Below the pieces are notes generated by a model. It made no database searches, was not told the DNA's origin, and worked only from the letters and a program-made list of their open reading frames with translations. The position numbers were made by a program, and so were the translations under genes. DNA of 64,000 nucleotides from Paramecium octaurelia (taxonomy: Eukaryota > Ciliophora > Oligohymenophorea > Peniculida > Parameciidae): assembly GCA_905182995.1 (NCBI GenBank), contig CAJJDP010000009.1, positions 689,820-753,819 on the forward strand. The letters are read 5' to 3'. The stretch's first letter is position 1; each line of letters starts with the position of its first letter. Of the stretch, positions 1 through 13,667 are shown one piece after another.

Positions 1-50
1 GAATATTACTTGATAAATCTATTACTAATGTACTATGAATAGAGAAAAAC

Positions 51-700
51 TCATTTTTTCTTTTATTCGACCTTCTTAACATAAAATTCTAGTTCCTTTC
101 CTTCAAGAATGTAACCATCGGCTCTGCCAGATTGTCCTGGTCTTGATGTGATTCTGACTAGAAGTCTTTGATTTTAGAATTATTCAGCAACTAAATTATC
201 AATAACTCTATCCTTCAATCTGGCTTCTAGTTTCTTTTTTAATGAGTTTGATTTCTTGACTTCTTAAGGTGCTGGTTAGTCCTAGGAGAGTAATTAAACA
301 ATTTTACCTTCTTTTGAGTCTTTTTGGCTCCCAAATCGATGTTGTATTTCTTTAAATAAAATTGTTTGAATGGTGTAGCATCGACTTACACAATGACACC
401 TCTGGTGAGTGTTTTGGTTCTGACTAATTCATTATTTGATGGATGATAAACAACTTCGACAATCTTTGCTTTTTTTGCAACACCTTCACTAGCCCAAGAG
501 AAGTTTCCATCGGATAAACGAAGAGCTCTGAATTTGAAGTTTCCTCCTCGGACTCTCAATCTTCTAACTCTCTTTTCGCCAGATACCAATTTAGTCATAG
601 CAGCTTGTCTTCCTTTCTCGAAAGCTCTCTTCTTCTTATGGATTGGCATACGACCACCTGTGAGTCTTCTTTTGTGTCTGCTATCTCTTGAAATACCCAT
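51..700 (-). CDS. RPS8: 40S ribosomal protein S8 (eS8)
   Basis: Structural protein of the small ribosomal subunit. The 207-residue product starts [12 protein letters not shown], carries [12 protein letters not shown] and [13 protein letters not shown], and ends with [19 protein letters not shown], all hallmarks of eukaryotic eS8; yeast eS8 is about 200 aa. Two exons (700-308 and 281-51) flank a 26-nt GTAAAA...CTAG intron at 282-307. Several glutamines are TAA or TAG, and the stop is TGA at 51-53. The start is the only Met that restores the conserved N-terminus. The gene diverges from the coiled-coil gene that starts 65 bp away at 766. Assignment is near certain. Confidence 0.97.
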
Positions 701-765
701 GAATAATAAAAAAAGATTTTATTTAATTTCAAATAACCACACATATACGCTTATTTAATATAATT

Positions 766-1757
766 ATGAAACAGAATATGGCACACACTTATCAAATAAT
801 GGATCGAATTGGTTTCATCAAGAATATGATATCCACTCATTAAAAGAAACTCATCACTGAGCCCAAACGTAGTTCATCTTATCTAGAAACATCTTAAACT
901 GAGGTTGTCAGGCGAAGTAGAGATTCATTTCATAAATAATAAAGTCATTTGAATGAAACATCTACATCTGATTATTTTAGTATACAAGAAAACACCAATC
1001 TCAGATTACTGAGGGAGGAGCTCAAAATTACCAAAAGTTTATTAGATAAGCGATCTATTGAGTTGAATTAATTATTGTAAGATAATTAAGGAATTAAATC
1101 AGACATGATTAGATTGAAAGAGGAGAATGAAGAATTGAAATATCAATTAAAAAAGGTTGTAAGGGAAAAGGACGATTACTAGGAAGAATTGGCCTTTAAG
1201 TTAAAGAAGATAGATTCGTTGAATGAGGAAATTCAAAGATTGGAAAAATCCCAAAACTAAATGATAGGTGACTTAAAGGAAGCCAGAGAAGCCATGCAAA
1301 ATATTAGACAATATGAGAATGAAGTTAAGCTAAAGGAAAAACAAGTATGCAATTACATTTAATAAATTAGCTGTTAAATGATTGGCAGAAGCTGGAGAAA
1401 GACAAATTACTACTCAAAGAAAGATAATCTTAATTACTTATACTTCAAGAATAGTTACAAATAGAAGTCGAAAATATTCAATCTCTAAAAAATAGAATTA
1501 CTTAGTAAGAGAAAAAAATAGTTAATGTTTAGTAAGAGAAATAAAATCAATTGAAAGAAAAAGAGCAATAATTATAGATGAAGGAGAAGATCATCTCATT
1601 TAAAGAGCTAAAAGTAGAGAAGGAGGAGAAGTTAAAGGATGAAGTTGATTAGAAATTATTGATTTTAGAAATGAATGAAGACTTATGGAAAAAGAGAGTC
1701 TAGGCAGAATTTACTAAAATAAAAGAAGTGTAATAAAAACTAAAAATAATTAAATGA
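766..1757 (+). CDS. coiled-coil protein, function unknown
   Basis: A 321-residue protein encoded by two exons, 766-1344 and 1371-1757, separated by a 26-nt GTATGC...TTAG intron. The first ~70 residues are basic and Ser/Thr-rich. From about residue 80 to the end the sequence is a nearly continuous charged, Leu- and Gln-rich coiled coil with heptad-like K/E/L spacing. No catalytic motif, signal peptide or membrane segment is visible. Such proteins in ciliates are often cytoskeletal or basal-body components, but that is inference only. The start is the first ATG of the open frame. Confidence 0.8.
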
Positions 1758-1978
1758 CAATTCCATTAACTAAAAATTTTGAAATTTTTAACTTCAAATT
1801 GTATTTATTAATTTTTATCACTCTTTCAAATTCTAATCTAATAAAGCTTGTTTAAATTTGGATTTTCCTTTAAAAAAATTCATTTTTCCAATTCAACCAA
1901 AAAATTCCCTTGTAAAATTATTTTCAGGAAAAAGTGGTTTAAAAATATCCTCCCTAAGCTTCCAAAAATATTAATTAA

Positions 1979-2521
1979 ATGAAATATATTCCATTAACAT
2001 AGCACTTTCAAACAGTTGCCATGCTTTATGAAAAGTGTGCTGATCTTTCTTCGCAGATTGATTCACTCCAATCATAAATTTAAAATAATAATGGATAAAT
2101 GGAAAATGAAGTAGTTGAAAAACAACCTCAAATCATCTAAGAACCAACTCCAAAAGCTCCAGAAAAGAAATAACCTCAATCATAAACAGATAAGGATCCA
2201 TAACAGAATGCTCAAATTGAAGAGGAAAAATAGAATCAAGAAAAAAGCATATTGAAAATTGGAAAATCTATTGAGAAATCCGTCAAGATGAAAGTCTCCT
2301 TGACTTGTGATCACTGTAACAAAGTATTCTAAACTGAAAAACAGTATAAGAAACACAGATACGGTATCAAGTATAGAGTTACTAAAAGTAAATCTAAGAG
2401 CAAATCTTAGGTAGATCAACAATCAAAGGATTAAAGTGAATAGAAGGAGGCAAAGGAAAAGAAGGACAAAAAGGAATAATCAAGCAAAAAATCCCTAGAA
2501 ACATTCCAAATACTTCTTTGA
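1979..2521 (+). CDS. Lys/Gln-rich protein with a degenerate C2H2-like finger
   Basis: Single-exon frame of 180 residues. The N-terminal third is short and helical, followed by a Gln/Pro/Glu-rich linker. Around residues 103-120 there is a finger-like element (LTCDHCNKVFQTEKQYKKHR): two cysteines spaced C-x2-C and a histidine at the expected distance. The second zinc-binding histidine of a classical C2H2 finger is absent. The C-terminus is Lys/Ser-rich. An in-frame open stretch continues upstream without another ATG. Function is unknown; a nucleic-acid-binding role is only suggested by the finger and basic tail. Confidence 0.65.
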
Positions 2522-2652
2522 TTTGAAAAAAAAAAAAGTTAAATAATCAAAAATTATATAATAATTATGTTTTTTTTGGAAAAAAAGGAAAAATACTTCT
2601 TTTTAAGTCTCTTTTGTGTTTGCAAAAAATTTTTTAATATATATTTTATAAA

Positions 2653-3105
2653 ATGTCTGAGATTTAATAATAAATGCCACATAGTTCTAAATTGGATTAA
2701 GAATCAGCCACTAATGCTAAAAATCACTTGTTGCTAGTTAATGTAAATAATCTCGTGTAAGCAAAAGAATGTAACAGAGTTATCTAATGAATTACTATAA
2801 AGCTACAAGAATGAGATTGATCAATTAAAATAGGAGTTACATCTGATGAAGCAAAGGATAACAAATAACAATGAGGAAATCAAGAACACCACTTAACCAA
2901 CACTAGATGCAATGCTAAGGGATTTGAGATAAGTATTAATCAATTGATCTAGGCAATCAATACATAAAAGGATGAGAATTCTAAATTGTAAAGCTAAATC
3001 ACAGAATTGAAAAAAGAAAAGAGTCAAATCTAGTAGTTGATAATAGCAGGAACGCAAAAGGTTGCAGAACTTGAACATTAAGTTGGAAATTATACATCTG
3101 CCTGA
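2653..3105 (+). CDS. small coiled-coil protein
   Basis: About 137 residues in three exons: 2653-2742, 2762-2932 and 2953-3105. The second intron (2933-2952, GTATTA...CTAG) is 20 nt. The first (2743-2761) is only 19 nt and ends in AAG rather than TAG. Splicing it joins an N-terminal polar segment to a Leu/Glu/Lys coiled coil. If that intron is not real, translation could begin at the ATG at 2714, giving a shorter protein in the same downstream frame. No recognisable domain. Confidence 0.55.
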
Positions 3106-3252
3106 TATTTATTATTACATATAAGTTATTATCTTAGAAACCATATCCAATATATATATATATGAGTATCATGGTGAATCATATTGAATATATAAAATAA
3201 TATATGAAGATAATCATATTTTAATAATTTTTATTTTAATAGCCATAATAGA

Positions 3253-4561
3253 ATGTCTGATTCTGACATCAAGTTAAAAATCAAGGAGGTTATAGAAGCA
3301 ACAATTTTATCAATAGTTCAGGAGTAGTCTGAGAAAATCGAAAGGCTAGAAAAGCTAGTTGAACAACAGCAAGAAAGAATTCAATTATTAGAATCCAAGC
3401 TATTTGGATCAGAATTACAAAAGACCGTTAGAAAGGATACTAAACATCATACCACTAATCCAATTTACCATACGTCGTAATAGAATTAAATTTAGGCATA
3501 GAAACCAGATGCTACAATAATCAAAACCTAATTGAAGAAGTTAGAATAAGAAAGAGAAAAAACTTAAGATCACAAATAACTATCCCAATCCAAACCAAAA
3601 TTTTAATAATAGAATAGTTAACAAAATATCCCCTCATCTGCAAATCAAAGGAATAATCAAATTAAACATTAAGAAGCAATTAAAGCATTGCCAGACCCTA
3701 AAAAGTTAAAGACTCAAGTTCTGGAATCTTAAAAATAATTCAGCAATACCTAACCAATTAAATTAAACAACCAACCCAAATCTCATTCCTCTTCTTCAAG
3801 AGAACTTATAGGTTTAAAAAAAAGTCCTTCACAATCTTTAACTTTGGTAAGTGACTAATAAGTTAAAGCTGCTTCAAGTCCCAAAAATTGTTAAAAGTCC
3901 TAATTTCATGGATAAAAACAAGATGCAATCTCACCATAACACTCACTTAATAATGCTGAAGATAATCAATCTGAAAATTAATAATCAATATAAGCATCCC
4001 CTATCAAAGAATAACATCAAGTATCACTCTAGCATTTAGATGAAAGTGATGCTAACTCTTAAAATTTGGACTCTCAAATTTAATAAATGGAAAACAATCA
4101 AGAAATTTAAGAATAAGAAGAAGAGATTGTGATACCAATAGAATTCAAAACAATGACAATTGATTCATTTGAAATTATAGAGATGAATTTTGTCAGCGAT
4201 CTCCTTTAACAAGAAGAAATACCTGAATCTGTTAAATAAGTGATATTTGTTTTTCTAGTTATAGTTGAAGATTTCAATGCATATGAAATTGAAGATTAGC
4301 ATTTTTGGGATAAAGCCTCTAAGTTTTTGTAAGACAATGAAAAATAATTTCGTAAGTATTTTTATTAATTTAGCTTTATTCCTACAAACTATCAAAGAAA
4401 AAACATTTAAGAAATCACATCTCAATTCAATTTCCTAATTAATTAATAAAAACCCTGATGTCATAGATCCTGATAAATTTGAGGATATAGATGCATTAAC
4501 CTGCACCTTAGCCTATTTTATAAAAGACTTTCATAGTGCTCTTAAAAAGCTTTAAGTATGA
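3253..4561 (+). CDS. Gln/Ser/Lys-rich coiled-coil protein
   Basis: A 428-residue protein from exons 3253-4351 and 4374-4561 with a 22-nt GTAAGT...TTAG intron. Residues 10-60 form a short coiled coil. The middle is low-complexity (Q, N, K, S, many glutamines encoded TAA/TAG) and the last ~130 residues are acidic and more structured. The terminal TGA at 4559-4561 overlaps a possible GTATGA donor of a longer intron, so a few C-terminal residues are uncertain. No known domain recognised. Confidence 0.7.
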
Positions 4562-4698
4562 TTTTAAAGTTATTGTTAAATATTAAATTTTAATCTTCCT
4601 TCTTCTTCTAGAAAAATTGATTGAATTATGCATAACCTAGACTTTAAAATAGATCATTAGATATCGTAATCAAAATTTATAAAAATATCATCATTATC

Positions 4699-5772
4699 TC
4701 AATAATATATTGATCTTTATATTCCCTTGGTTGTGGATTACATATAATTCTTTATCTTGGCTTTGGATTTGTCTTGTTCTTTCCCTTGCCATTACACAAT
4801 CATAGGATATTGACCAGGCCCAGGTAGCAAGCCTTATTTAGATTTGCTCTTTTTAGGATCTTTGAACCTCACATCAGTTCCAAAAGTCTAAATTAATTTT
4901 CAGAATTACATGCTTATCAACTCTTTCTTTTTTTTTAGCATTTCCTTATAATTTATTAAAGGTTGTAAATGAAACTGGTTCTGGATTATAAGAACCTACA
5001 TCAGGCAATGCTGACTTTCCTCTTTTTTTGGCTTAGTCATTATGTTTAGCAATAAAATCAGCAGGCTTAGTTTCATTTCTCTTCAATTTTTTAGATATAG
5101 GCTTATATATATGGTAATATATTACTCTGGGGTTATAGTTTCCAGGGCCTGGGTTGATAACTGCTAAGTGTTATATCTCATTTAAGTAGGTGGGTCTTTC
5201 ACCTGCTCTAATAAACATTATAAAATTAGTTTACTCAATTTTTTTCTTTTTTTATTCTTCTACTTATTTCAATACTTCATCCAATGGTTTTTCCACATTA
5301 TATTTTCCAGAACCTGGAACTCCTCTTAATTTTGCTTCCTTAAATATTTAATCTATAAATGTTGTTCTAACATAATATATCGTTAAAACTACCTTTTTGG
5401 AGGTGCTGTTCTTGGACGAGCTGATTAAGCTTCAGTCACCCAAGGCTTGACGATATCGTATTTATTTGGAGCTGGCAATTTTTCATAAATTTTCTTTTGA
5501 TCTTCTAAATAATGTCCTCTTTTAGTTACGTAGCCTAAATTCTTTTGACCTGGTATATGAATATATACTTATTACCTTTCTTTTAAGCTGAAAACTTTCT
5601 ATCTTCCATTTGCTTGAGTGGATCGGCATATTTTTTAGTAACTTCATATCCTTCGATTCCAAAAGTAGATGTTTATTTTGTAGCTATTCTGAACATATCC
5701 TCCATGGAGAATTCTGATGACATAGTTATACATTTTACCTAAATTTGGTGCTGCTGATTAAACTCTTCTCAT
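4699..5772 (-). CDS. SHIPPO/ODF3-like repeat protein
   Basis: About 324 residues with recurrent Pro-Gly-x-Gly-x-Tyr elements (for example NPGPGNY, LPGPGQYP, DVGSYNPEP, VPGSGKYN). This is the SHIPPO (STPGPxxY) repeat typical of outer-dense-fibre 3-like proteins that line axonemal or cortical microtubules. Five exons are separated by introns at 5714-5738, 5550-5575, 5367-5392 and 4888-4909 (25, 26, 26 and 22 nt); exon lengths sum to 325 codons. An alternative start at 5723 (MSSEFSMEDMF) stays in frame if the first intron is unspliced. Stop TGA at 4699-4701. A microtubule-associated ciliary role is inferred from the repeat family. Confidence 0.8.
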
Positions 5773-7005
5773 ATTAATTATAATACAAATAATAATATTT
5801 CTATAGATATTTAATCCTTAAAATAAAGAAATGAAGATTCTATCTTAGAAAAAACTCTATAATACCAAAAAACTGCTATCATTTTCAAATCAATCTATAT
5901 ATTATGCATTCTTAAATCAATAATATTTACTTCAATTTAGTAACTTATAGTATCTATATTAATTTTTATAAAACATATAATATTTGTGAATTTACTTTTA
6001 AGCGTAGATATATTCAAGTTAATATTTATTCATTTGATATATATCTATAAATCATTCAAAGATATATTCAAACAAAGTATGTAGCATATTATACAGCTCT
6101 CTTGAAAATTGATTTTATTCTCAGAAACCAAAAATATTGGAGATCATATCATTAACTTATATACATTTGTATATTAGCATTGTTTTATCTCATGTATATT
6201 GAAATCTTTTAGATTCAAATCATCTTAACTCACGATATTTTGTAATATTTTGAATAATTTCTTTTTATCTTTACTTTGCCATTTTACTTAAATCATTAAG
6301 TTCTAATTTAGACATATTATTTTTAAAATAAATAGTTCCTTTCTCAATACTTAAATAGAACACAAAAATTTATTTTTAAGTATTGAAAAAAAAGAAAAAT
6401 CTTTTTTCTTAATTATTTACTAAGCATATCCTATTTCGTTTACATTTATTTTAATAAGGACTAAATCAAATCAATTTTGGTAATCAATATAAGATAATCA
6501 TCCATATGAGTTTGATTCTATATATAAATTATTATATTATAAAGAATGAGTAAACGAAATTAATATATGATATGAATTTGTTAAGCTGATATGTGTTTTT
6601 TTATAATAAAAGTTGTGGATTTACTAGTACACTACATGCAATATGCCACTGTAAACTTTAGCAATATAAAATTCAATAAATTTCAGAAATAAATTTTCCT
6701 AATTTATATTTGCAAACACCCTGATTAATTTATTATTTCTGCAAAAGTTAAGATAAGATATTTATTTAAATTTATCAAATTCATTTCACATAATTAATAA
6801 GCAATTTCAATACACTATTATTTTACCAAACGTTAAATACAATTACAACTTTCAGGCAGAGGATACTTTAAAATTTTTCTTTTTATTTTTATTTCCTATA
6901 AAATATTTTCTTATATATTGGATCATACCGTTCTATATATTTGAGATAGCTAAGAACTGTTTTAATTTATTTAATAATATATTGAGAATTTCATAGCCAA
7001 AATAC
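5773..7005. other. long AT-rich intergenic region
   Basis: About 1.2 kb between the SHIPPO gene and the phosphatase copy. It is long for this gene-dense window. Apart from the short minus ORF at 6220-6315 and the start of the duplicated segment at 6630, no supported gene, RNA or regulatory element is recognised. Confidence 0.5.
6220..6315 (-). CDS. possible tiny ORF
   Basis: A 31-residue frame starting MSKLELNDLSKMAKQRQK and ending at TGA 6220-6222. Composition is helical and Lys/Gln-rich, like neighbouring coiled-coil genes. A GTGAGT at its 3' end could act as a donor and extend the protein. It lies in an unusually long gap, which makes a small gene plausible, but length alone does not support it strongly. 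Confidence 0.2.
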
Positions 7006-7871
7006 ATGAATACAAAAACTTTGATATTTTAAAGAAGTACAATTAATTCAGAACAATGGAAATTATTACAAAGAGATGTATTTAATATTCATAACTCTTT
7101 TTAGCCCTAGTTGAGCAAACTTGCATAACAATTAAACAGAAATCGAACTCAATCAAATATTACAATATCGAAATAGGTGAAAATCACCAATCAATCTATC
7201 TCAAGAATAAAGCTGGAGTCTATAAAAATCGATTCCAACAATGATACTTCATATTAGAATGAAGAAAAATCAAAATAAAAAGTCATAGCAGCAAGTAGAT
7301 CAGGCTAATTTACAAGAAAGGTTAACCTGAATAATTAAGTGTATATAAAGAAGGTTTATCAAGGAAATTATTTTTTTGATAAAATCAAAGAAATTCTAAC
7401 AAGTGGTCTTAAGGATAATTCTCCCTTAAAAAAAATGAGTAGGGATGCTCTCAATTAAATACACATGATAATGACTTATCAAGAATTAATCCCTGAGGTT
7501 TCTCTATTGTACTATGGGAAATCGTAAAAATAGGTAAAAATCGTCTTTGATCTCGATGAAACTCTTGTTCATTCAGAAGAAGTACAAAAAGATAAAGTTT
7601 ATGATTTTAAAAATAATGAATTTGGATTGTTTATTAGACCGTATTGTTATCAAGTACTAAAGGAGTTAAGTTAACTTGCTGATTTATTTGTCTATACTTC
7701 AGCAAATTAAAAATATGCAAAGACAGTAAAATATTATTTATTAATTTTTAGATAATTAATCTTATTGATCCAGAAAATACTTTCTTTAAGGGTCATTTTT
7801 ACAGAAACAATTGCGTATCTCTATAAAGCAAAATGTAAATAAAACATTTAGGAATTCTATCAAACAACTAT
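6630..7871. repeat. direct repeat copy 1 (1,242 bp)
   Basis: The segment beginning CACTACATGCAATATGCC and ending CAAACAACTAT occurs again at 7873-9114 with a constant offset of 1,243 bp. All lines compared look identical, including intergenic sequence, coding frame and intron. The two copies are separated by one N at 7872, which points to two unmerged contig ends. Confidence 0.95.
7006..7871 (+). pseudogene. truncated copy of the SCP-like phosphatase gene
   Basis: Identical to the first ~866 nt of the gene at 8249-9382, including the 26-nt intron (7726-7751), but cut off at the N at 7872 before the third exon. It is probably not a biological pseudogene but the same locus represented twice by the assembly. 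Confidence 0.85.
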
Positions 7872-7872
7872 N

Positions 7873-9114
7873 CACTACATGCAATATGCCACTGTAAACT
7901 TTAGCAATATAAAATTCAATAAATTTCAGAAATAAATTTTCCTAATTTATATTTGCAAACACCCTGATTAATTTATTATTTCTGCAAAAGTTAAGATAAG
8001 ATATTTATTTAAATTTATCAAATTCATTTCACATAATTAATAAGCAATTTCAATACACTATTATTTTACCAAACGTTAAATACAATTACAACTTTCAGGC
8101 AGAGGATACTTTAAAATTTTTCTTTTTATTTTTATTTCCTATAAAATATTTTCTTATATATTGGATCATACCGTTCTATATATTTGAGATAGCTAAGAAC
8201 TGTTTTAATTTATTTAATAATATATTGAGAATTTCATAGCCAAAATACATGAATACAAAAACTTTGATATTTTAAAGAAGTACAATTAATTCAGAACAAT
8301 GGAAATTATTACAAAGAGATGTATTTAATATTCATAACTCTTTTTAGCCCTAGTTGAGCAAACTTGCATAACAATTAAACAGAAATCGAACTCAATCAAA
8401 TATTACAATATCGAAATAGGTGAAAATCACCAATCAATCTATCTCAAGAATAAAGCTGGAGTCTATAAAAATCGATTCCAACAATGATACTTCATATTAG
8501 AATGAAGAAAAATCAAAATAAAAAGTCATAGCAGCAAGTAGATCAGGCTAATTTACAAGAAAGGTTAACCTGAATAATTAAGTGTATATAAAGAAGGTTT
8601 ATCAAGGAAATTATTTTTTTGATAAAATCAAAGAAATTCTAACAAGTGGTCTTAAGGATAATTCTCCCTTAAAAAAAATGAGTAGGGATGCTCTCAATTA
8701 AATACACATGATAATGACTTATCAAGAATTAATCCCTGAGGTTTCTCTATTGTACTATGGGAAATCGTAAAAATAGGTAAAAATCGTCTTTGATCTCGAT
8801 GAAACTCTTGTTCATTCAGAAGAAGTACAAAAAGATAAAGTTTATGATTTTAAAAATAATGAATTTGGATTGTTTATTAGACCGTATTGTTATCAAGTAC
8901 TAAAGGAGTTAAGTTAACTTGCTGATTTATTTGTCTATACTTCAGCAAATTAAAAATATGCAAAGACAGTAAAATATTATTTATTAATTTTTAGATAATT
9001 AATCTTATTGATCCAGAAAATACTTTCTTTAAGGGTCATTTTTACAGAAACAATTGCGTATCTCTATAAAGCAAAATGTAAATAAAACATTTAGGAATTC
9101 TATCAAACAACTAT
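7873..9114. repeat. direct repeat copy 2 (1,242 bp)
   Basis: Second copy of the 6630-7871 segment. Here the sequence runs on without interruption into the rest of the phosphatase gene, so this copy carries the complete downstream context. Confidence 0.95.
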
Positions 9115-9382
9115 TCCAAGATTGTAATAATTGATAACAGCCCAATTTTCTATATGTATATATTAATATAAGTGATTTAGGGGTTAGCCATACAATGGTA
9201 TTCCAATAACTCCTTTTATTGACGATCCTTAAGATAATGAATTACTGAAGTTGCTTAATTTTTTGAATGAAAAAATTTTATAATCAGATGATGTTAGAGT
9301 TACAATTAGAAGATTCTTTCAATATGACATGTTTAGACAGTTTTCTGATGGAATCACTGCATTCAACATATTATATAATTGA
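8249..9382 (+). CDS. SCP/FCP1-like (NIF-domain) Ser/Thr phosphatase
   Basis: A 360-residue protein with a ~170-residue basic, low-complexity N-terminus and a C-terminal FCP1-homology domain. The catalytic HAD motif is VFDLDETLVHS (DxDxT with nucleophile and acid/base Asp). It is followed by LFIRPYCYQVL, LFVYTSANQKYA, IIDNSPIFYM and NGIPITPF, the order seen in small CTD phosphatases and Dullard. Exons 8249-8968, 8995-9155 and 9181-9382 are joined across introns of 26 and 25 nt; splicing the second restores the DNSP...NGIPI block. Likely dephosphorylates phosphoserine/threonine, possibly on the Pol II CTD; the substrate is inferred from family. Confidence 0.88.
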
Positions 9383-9717
9383 AGATAAACTTATATTTCA
9401 TGATCTGTTAATTCTCTATCATTAATTCAAGATCAAATTCAATTATATTTTATAAAATAGTTTATGTTAATATTTCAAAATAGAGATATTCTATAAGTTA
9501 TCGTTATAGCTATCACTATATTATTCTAATAATTACATCATCTAATATTGTTTAATTCAGAACATTTTAATTATCATTTTATTATTATCAAATATTTGTA
9601 ATATTGTTTCTCATATTATGAGTAGCATTAGGGTTTCCTATATTTTTTATTTAATGGATCATAGAATACATTATTAAATATTATTTTTAACAGCTTTTTA
9701 AATTTTGTTTTAATTGA
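9383..9717. other. AT-rich intergenic spacer
   Basis: 335 bp of AT-rich sequence between two plus-strand genes. Nothing specific is recognised; it should hold the 3' end of the phosphatase gene and the promoter of the next. Confidence 0.5.
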
Positions 9718-10843
9718 ATGCATTACAATAATCACAATAGCAAGACCTCTGACGCCGAAAGTGAGGTATAAAAATGGAAGGAACGAGCATTGAAATTAGA
9801 AAGTGGATTTAAAGTAAAAATGTGTGATAGATTAGGAATTATAACAATTGATGGAAGAATCTGATGATATGAGGAATACATTGGAGAAAAAAATAATGGA
9901 AAATTAATAATTATCAATTGAGAATAGTAGATTAAAAGAAAGATTATTTAATATGGATATTCCTGATAAAGGATTCTCAAACAAATTGCTTGATGACCAC
10001 GAAATCAAAGAAAAAGAATTCATAATTTAGAAATTAGAATAGGAGATAATCGATAAGGATAATCAAATTCTCAAATTTAAAAGAGAAATTGAATCGATTA
10101 ATGTATCTGAAATTTGAATATTTAGAGAAGATCTAAGTTAAAGGAAGATGAGTTACATAGATAATATTAAGCAAAGTTAGAAGATTTGCAAATACTCTAT
10201 AAAAATGATTCAAGTGACAATTAATAAGAGAAGTTTCAATTAACAAAAAAATTGGCTGATATGGAATAGGTATATTGATAATTCACTCCATTTAGATTGT
10301 AACTTACAGGACAGAAGAAAATTAATTATTAATTAATGAATTAAATTTAAAGAATGAACAAATAGTTGAATTGAATAATCATAATAAATTACTTGTAGAA
10401 CTTAAAAATAAAGAATTCAAAGATTCATAAATACAATATTAAATATCAACTCAATAGTAATTAAAGCAAATGGAAGAAGCCTTAGCTTAATACAAGCGAA
10501 GTTAAGAGTCAAATTTAAGTGAAATTGAGCAATTATTATAATTTAAGCAATCAATGACGCTTAAAATCAATGATGTATTATAATTAAACTATGTTTTTAG
10601 CTCTCATCTACAAATTAGCACTTATTAATAGAGAACGAGAGCTTAAAATCGACACTTTTATTATTTTAGAAACAAAAGGACTAAGATGATTATATGTATG
10701 AAGATTAAAAAAAAAAAGAAACATTGCATTTAAAGAGATACTATGAAACACTATTAGAATAAGTAGAGAAGGAAAATAGAAGTTTAAGATTACTTTTAGA
10801 ATAAAAAAGCAGAGAATTAGATGATTTATGTAAAAGATTTTGA
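9718..10843 (+). CDS. coiled-coil protein
   Basis: 342 residues in five exons: 9718-9813, 9836-10102, 10126-10269, 10296-10574 and 10601-10843. The introns are 22, 23, 26 and 26 nt, all GTA...TAG. Without splicing the frame hits TGA several times; with it the protein is one long charged coiled coil rich in Glu, Lys, Leu and Gln. No membrane segment or enzymatic motif. Probably structural (cytoskeletal), but this is inference. Confidence 0.8.
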
Positions 10844-10895
10844 TTCATTTTTACTTACGAAATAGAAATCAGAATTTAATTTTATCAAGTTTGGT

Positions 10896-11198
10896 TCAGT
10901 TTTAAAGTAGCTTTTCATAATTTTCAAACTGATTTTTTATAAATTATGCTTTAATATAAGCTCGATCCTTTGTTTCCTTTCTAATGGGTCTAATTATGTA
11001 TAAAGGTGGCAAAGATGGCACAGAACTATGATAAAATCTTTCATGTTTTAATCTTATTATCAAAGGGTCAACTTTTTGTTAATTTTTCTCAGTTATTTGC
11101 TGACTAAAAAGTGGTTGAGCAGGTCTCTATATTTTTAGTCCTTAAAGGTCCAGAAACATAAGATCTTTTTGATATTTATTTTTTTTGGTTAAATCCAT
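10896..11198 (-). CDS. small basic protein, unknown
   Basis: Single-exon frame of 100 residues starting MDLTKKNKYQKDLMFLDL and ending at TGA 10896-10898. It has a Pro-containing patch (HSSVPSLPPLYIIRP) and a basic C-terminus. Unlike many AT-rich frames here it has balanced composition and mixed codons, so it looks coding. Its stop lies 53 bp from that of the convergent coiled-coil gene. Function not recognised. Confidence 0.6.
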
Positions 11199-11577
11199 AT
11201 CATAAATTGGATTCTATAATTTCGGGAACATTTTGAATAAAATATTAAATATTTTCAAGTATAAAACTAAATTACTTGTATGAATTACAAAATGATACTG
11301 AAAATAATATGGCAAATGATGTATAAATGTTATTAAATTATCTCTATGAGGGTTTATATTAGAAAGAAAACAAATTGAAATAATCAAGAAAATTATTTAA
11401 TTATTACTAAATAATTAGCAATTTTGAATATATCATTCTTCGTCTCTTTATATGTTCCTATTGCTCATTCCCATAACATCATTGTATTGTGATTATTATT
11501 TATAAGGTTAGAAAGTGGACAACTATTTATCTTATGTAAGTTATTAAAGTTTTTAATTTACCGTCAGTATTTATTCC
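11199..11577. other. intergenic, possible unresolved exon
   Basis: 379 bp between the TTLL9 stop and the next minus-strand start. A plus-strand frame is open through part of it but has no convincing start. Nothing firm is seen. Confidence 0.35.
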
Positions 11578-13364
<1,787 letters not shown>

Positions 13365-13667
13365 AATTCTAAAATTGATTATTATAAATATAATGATTTT
13401 TAAATAACATTTTTTGTTATAATAATTCACACAAATTCTATATTATATAATTCGAAAAGATACCTGATAAATATTGTAAAATAGATGAAACCAACTTCAA
13501 TAAAATTATTAATTAAAAGAAAATTTAATTCTCTTTTCTTATAATTATTTTTATAATTACTAATGCTTCGACACTTTTTATACAAACAAAATTAAATATT
13601 TGTAGTATTATTTCGGCATATAAATTAAACAAAAATAAATTTTATTTGCTTTAATAATTATAACAAG

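Noticed and set aside
6630-9114. A mobile-element origin for the 1.24-kb repeat
   Set aside because: It has no terminal repeats or transposase, its ends fall at arbitrary points, and the N at the junction favours an assembly cause.
9732-9917. Minus-strand frames in the standard code (also 534-758, 2180-2422, 2893-3078, 25133-25345, 42167-42388 and others)
   Set aside because: They lie antisense to, or out of frame with, longer models that read TAA/TAG as Gln and use consistent small introns.
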